The notes beneath the pieces are model-generated. The model searched no databases and was not told the origin of the DNA. It saw nothing but the letters and a program-made list of their open reading frames with translations. 64,000 nucleotides of DNA. Origin: Sclerodactyla briareus (Eukaryota > Echinodermata > Holothuroidea > Dendrochirotida > Sclerodactylidae). Below, piece after piece: positions 60,836 to 64,000 of the stretch (its first letter is position 1; the number at the start of each line of letters is the position of its first letter). Where the stretch lies: NCBI GenBank assembly GCA_026419785.1, contig JAODTK010005765.1, forward strand, positions 62,001 to 126,000, in the 5' to 3' direction. The translations under genes and the position numbers were made by a program.

Positions 60836-62096
60836 CTGGGAAATCAAGGAAAAGAGGAATGGAGTTTGTTGTGCAACATACTCACCGACGAGACATGTAA
60901 CAGCATTTTTGTCGATGATTCTAGATGTTAAGCTATCACCGACAATCTGGTTTATGCCTCAGACACTGCCAGAATATCCCAATGAATTGCACAAGCCCCA
61001 TTGGCCTTATTCTGCTATCCCTAAATGCTTCTGGTGGTGTTCGAACAAGATTTGTATCAAGGATTGTCTACTGCACTGCAATTGTCAGACCACGTTCGGG
61101 TTAAGTTACCTTCCAAATGCATCACCCCACTGCTTCTGTTATGGCAACAAAGTTCAGCGCATAAACCAGCATGAAGTCTTTCCTGCTTGTCCTGACTTGA
61201 GTTTGCAATGTGGTGTGCCATCTGGCTTCTGATAGTAGAAATTTTCCTAGCTCACATACCAGGTTGTGAAGTCTACAAACCTTGATTATTAATTATAATA
61301 ATAATTTAAATTTATAACGCGCAATACCAAGGTTTCGATGCGCCAACACACCTACAACAAAACTACGACGTAAGCAACAAAACATTAACCTAAATAGAGA
61401 CATTTTCGTCCTGTTTGAAAGTATCACATTGGGTGACAATTGGGTGATTACAGTTACTGTTAACAACACTGAAAAGGGAGCCGTTAGGCTCGTTATCATC
61501 ACTATATCACCTTGTACCTCGACAGACTCTACCTGACGCATCCACACTATGTCAGTGGGAACACTAGGTCCAAGCCTTCATAATTGCCACTAGGAGAATG
61601 TTAACTGTGAATGAGGGGGGATAACCCGTATTATTCAGCTATTTTTGTACACAACCAGTAGTAATACTAATATCAGAACCTAAATAACACCTTTCCACCA
61701 GTGTTCCTGCAGCAATCCTTCCAGGTAATTCCTAGATTTCTCACAGGTCCATAGCTGTGATCTGGATAGGGTGAAACTGTCTATCAAGCATAAATGCTCA
61801 GGAAACATTAGAAAAGCTGTTGGACTCAAGAGAACTCACATGCGATCCTGAGCAGTGACTCCAAGAGCTCTGGAGGCCAGACTGAATAGCTCATCAAAAC
61901 AGGGAAAAATCTAAGGCCTAGACTACCACCCAACCCCCACAAAGAATGGGTGAATCCAGCACTGATCACCATGAAAGTTAATTCAACTCACATGATGACC
62001 ATGTGTGTAACCACTCTTAACGGATTGAGAAAATTCCTCCTCCCCCCCCTCCATCACATTAAAACCGAGATCCAAAACAAATAATCTTCCAGACTC
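60836..62096 (-). other. PAF1 intron
   Basis: The 107-codon antisense frame at 60,909-61,232 has no support. An AAT-rich LINE/SINE-like tail is annotated separately. Confidence 0.5.
61285..61345 (-). mobile_element. LINE/SINE-like tail in PAF1 intron
   Basis: The reverse complement reads GCGCATCGAAACC...GCGCGTTATAAATTTAAA(TTA)n, the same AGCGC..TATAAAT-AAT tail style as 33,960 and 38,975. Confidence 0.35.
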
Positions 62097-62100
62097 TTAA

Positions 62101-62496
62101 CGGATGGTCACACTATACGATATCGTGTCGTCGCAACGACCGATATATTGGTCAGGCGATTATTACCGGGCCTATTAATAGACGCTGAAAACACCCTGCC
62201 ACAGGGATGGCAGGACTTGATTTGCTATTCGCCGAACCATTCCAATGTGGAAAAGCCCTCCCGGCGTTTTGATATCACATATTCTTATTTATCGTTGAGC
62301 TCAAACGATTTATCGTACGACTCTTACCATTTTTCGATATGACGTCAATTTAGAATCTTGAGAAGTATGTGATAATTATAGTATTCGTGACAATGGTTAC
62401 CACAAAGACCATTTTCTCCCCTTCCTGGTCAGACTGAAATTAAAAAGATCGTGTTTAGCAGAACGATTAGAAAATCGTATAGTGTCGACAGGCCCT
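62101..62496. mobile_element. 396-bp MITE with TTAA target duplication
   Basis: The left end CGGATGGTCACACTATACGA and the right end read inward AGGGCCTGTCGACACTATAC share GTCxxCACTATACGAT. Both are flanked by TTAA (62,097-62,100 and 62,497-62,500). The interior has no coding frame. TTAA duplications are typical of piggyBac-like elements, but the termini are not canonical CCYT, so the superfamily is open. It lies in a PAF1 intron, directly against the splice donor of the exon at 62,504-62,632. Confidence 0.65.
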
Positions 62497-62503
62497 TTAA
62501 CAC

Positions 62504-62632
62504 CTAGTCTCCAGCTCAAGTGAAGAAGACACCCTGCCCTTCCTGAAAAGGAAGAAGTAGTTCTCCTCGTATCCCTTGCTGGCCTTGTTCTTGACATTCC
62601 AGTTGTATTCCCTGGACAATTTGTATTCATAG
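62504..62632 (-). CDS. PAF1: PAF1 exon ([20 protein letters not shown] segment)
   Basis: The acceptor CTCCCTCACAG ends at 62,633 and the donor is GTGTTAA below 62,504. The 129-bp exon encodes [20 protein letters not shown], then [10 protein letters not shown] and, at the end, ELETR, which is the most conserved stretch of PAF1. Between FR and ELETR the frame reads KGRVSSSL, but a shifted frame reads EGQGVFFT, which is what the family has. Two compensating one-base indels (a lost base before GAAGGGC and an extra T in ACTTGAG) explain this and look like sequence errors. A MITE begins three bases inside the downstream intron. Confidence 0.93.
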
Positions 62633-63716
62633 CTGTGAGGGAGGAGACGGAAAAATAATTAGTACTAGAGTAAAATAGCTAGAGCTCTGGGAACCCATGG
62701 CTGGCAGATCACCTTTCCCCAGGATCAGTGGCCGTGGGGTTACGACATGTTTGAAATCAAAGCCAGAAGACAAGCTAAGAATGCCTAACTGGGGGAATCA
62801 GATGTTGCAGGTCACAAATTAACTGAATAGTTCCTGTGGACTGTGATACTTATTGCACAAGGAATGAGGGAGTGTTTACCCTTTTAATGCAAAAAATATT
62901 CTTCACACACCGTGAAGTATGGGTGAGGTTACCACATTCGGGTGAATTCCACTCTGAATTCCAATGTGACCCATTGAATCTCCAAACTATGGATTTCTGT
63001 ACGAACTGCTCTGTCGACTATAGTCACTTATGCCATATGACAGAGGTAGTGGCAGTGTCACTATGGCATCTTGCTAAGGGCTAATTGGGTGGGAGTAGGA
63101 GATTGGAAGAGGGTGCAGGTAACAGTTTGAATCAAATAATTCTTTGGGAATTAGTGGTTAGCACAGCTTTGATATCATCAGCTCCTCACTTGAGAGACCT
63201 GGTTAAAATTCTGGTTGATCATGAAAAAAGTCACAAAAAACAACAACAACCAACTCTACTCCATTCATCACACTGCCTTTTGGTATTACATGAGCTCCGG
63301 CTCCAGTTGTGTGATGAGCTTCATAGAATCATATTCAAACTTCAACACTATAAAATTACAGTTTTCTGCTGCCACCTAGCTTAGCAGTAATTTGCAAGGC
63401 TGTCTTTGTCACGGTTTAGTCTGAATACAGTAGAGTGGGTAAGGAGGTCATTGTTGACAGAGGACACAGCTCACTGATAACCAGTGGCTCCAAGGTGAGG
63501 AGTGCCATCCATCAGCAAGGTTAATCCATTAGCACATTATTAGGGCACTGTTGGACTGAATTGTAATCCAGATGCGTTATGATGTGGCTATATTGTGGAT
63601 GCATTTGAAATGTTGTGCAGCCCTCAGATTAGTTCGTACAAGGTTACTAAGAGGGGGAGCGAGCAGACGATGGGGGATAATCCCCCAACAGATTGAACAT
63701 AACGAGCATTTCTTAC
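62633..63716 (-). other. PAF1 intron
   Basis: About 1.1 kb with no additional feature recognised. The 82- and 99-codon antisense frames are unsupported. Confidence 0.5.
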
Positions 63717-63832
63717 TCCTCATCTTCCCTATAATCAACATCCTCCTCGAAGTCTCTCTTCCTCTTCCCCATCGTGTCATCCTTGGTAGAAAAGTATCCG
63801 ACAAACTGCTCATCGCTCTCATCAACCATTCC
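63717..63832 (-). CDS. PAF1: PAF1 exon (DEQFVGYF / KRKRDFEEDVDY segment)
   Basis: The acceptor GTGCTCTTTCAG ends at 63,833 and the donor GTAAGA starts at 63,716. The 116-bp exon is fully open and encodes about 38 residues including MVDESDEQFVGYFSTKDD and MGKRKRDFEEDVDYRED. These match the conserved PAF1 'SDEQFVGYF...KKRKRDxEEExDY' region, which contains a basic patch. It ends in phase 2, and joining to the next exon makes the Asp codon GA|C. The TAA in the unspliced frame lies inside the donor and is not a real stop. Confidence 0.9.
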
Positions 63833-64000
63833 CTGAAAGAGCACATGAAATTAAAAGAATTAATCAATAGTGAAAATCTAATTGCCCTCCTCTTGAATTT
63901 TACAGCGGTATGGTGGTGTCAAGAATTTTCCACTTTAAACATTTTCGCATTATGCACTTTCCCTATTTACCAAAACAAATAGACAAATCCTGAAAAAAGA

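Larger units (their letters stand above)
56205..63832 (-). other. PAF1 gene, 3' part (five exons, upstream exons outside window)
   Basis: Five minus-strand exons, in order 63,832-63,717, 62,632-62,504, 60,835-60,733, 58,459-58,306 and 56,877-56,205, reproduce the second half of PAF1. The order is the DEQFVGYF / KRKRDFEEDVDY segment, [17 protein letters not shown], a basic VRxS(E/K)R region, EARLSQLEN and a long acidic Ser/Glu/Asp/Gly tail. Splice phases match at every junction (2, 2, 0, 1). PAF1 is a core subunit of the nuclear PAF1 complex with CTR9, LEO1, CDC73 and RTF1/WDR61. That complex travels with RNA polymerase II and promotes elongation and H2B ubiquitylation. The promoter and N-terminal exons lie beyond 64,000. 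Confidence 0.9.

Noticed and set aside
63572..63982. 136-codon plus-strand open frame
   Set aside because: Antisense to the PAF1 exon at 63,717-63,832, which has matching splice sites and clear family motifs.
1..64000. tRNA, rRNA or snRNA genes
   Set aside because: No cloverleaf with A/B boxes, rRNA or snRNA core sequence was recognised by eye. A covariance-model scan would be needed to exclude them.

Overview
This is metazoan nuclear DNA: intron-rich and AT-leaning, full of microsatellites, poly(C)/poly(G) runs and dispersed repeats, with relics of BEL/Pao and Ty3/Gypsy elements. It suggests a marine invertebrate. The homopolymer C/G runs and repeat style resemble an echinoderm such as a sea urchin, but this is an impression and no sequence here proves it. 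There is no bacterial operon, CRISPR array or recognisable rRNA or tRNA gene.

Layout. 1-3.0 kb: tail of one minisatellite-bearing repeat (family A), then an element of a second (family B), each with a (CA)n tract. 4.17-23.2 kb: a direct tandem duplication of about 9.52 kb. Its central 6.2 kb is identical except for six single-base homopolymer indels, while its outer parts differ by dense small indels. Each copy holds a family A fragment, a TGACC-rich array (family C) and a segment bounded by inverted GACTCG-rich arrays. 23.3-30.9 kb: mostly unassigned, with weak exon candidates and a diverged direct repeat pair. 31.0-33.1 kb: a large inverted array of units of about 210 bp. 33.1-40.9 kb: sparse, with LINE/SINE-like tails and one good unassigned exon. 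40.9-44.85 kb: decayed Ty3/Gypsy gag and BEL/Pao relics on the minus strand, followed by a MITE with TAA target duplications. 46.3-55.4 kb: a nearly complete family A element, unassigned exon-like sequence, and two family B elements joined tail to head. 55.9-64.0 kb: the only gene I can name.

That gene, on the minus strand, is the 3' two-thirds of PAF1, the scaffold subunit of the RNA polymerase II-associated PAF1 complex. Five exons run from 63.8 kb down to 56.2 kb with matching splice phases, and the upstream exons lie beyond the window. Three of the exons need small frame corrections although exon lengths and junctions are intact, which points to uncorrected indel errors in the assembly. 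This also affects how the 9.5-kb duplication should be read.

The most notable structures are the mosaic tandem duplication, the inverted array at 31-33 kb, the head-hairpin/minisatellite/(CA)n/tail-hairpin elements of families A and B, and a TTAA-flanked MITE inserted directly against a PAF1 5' splice site.
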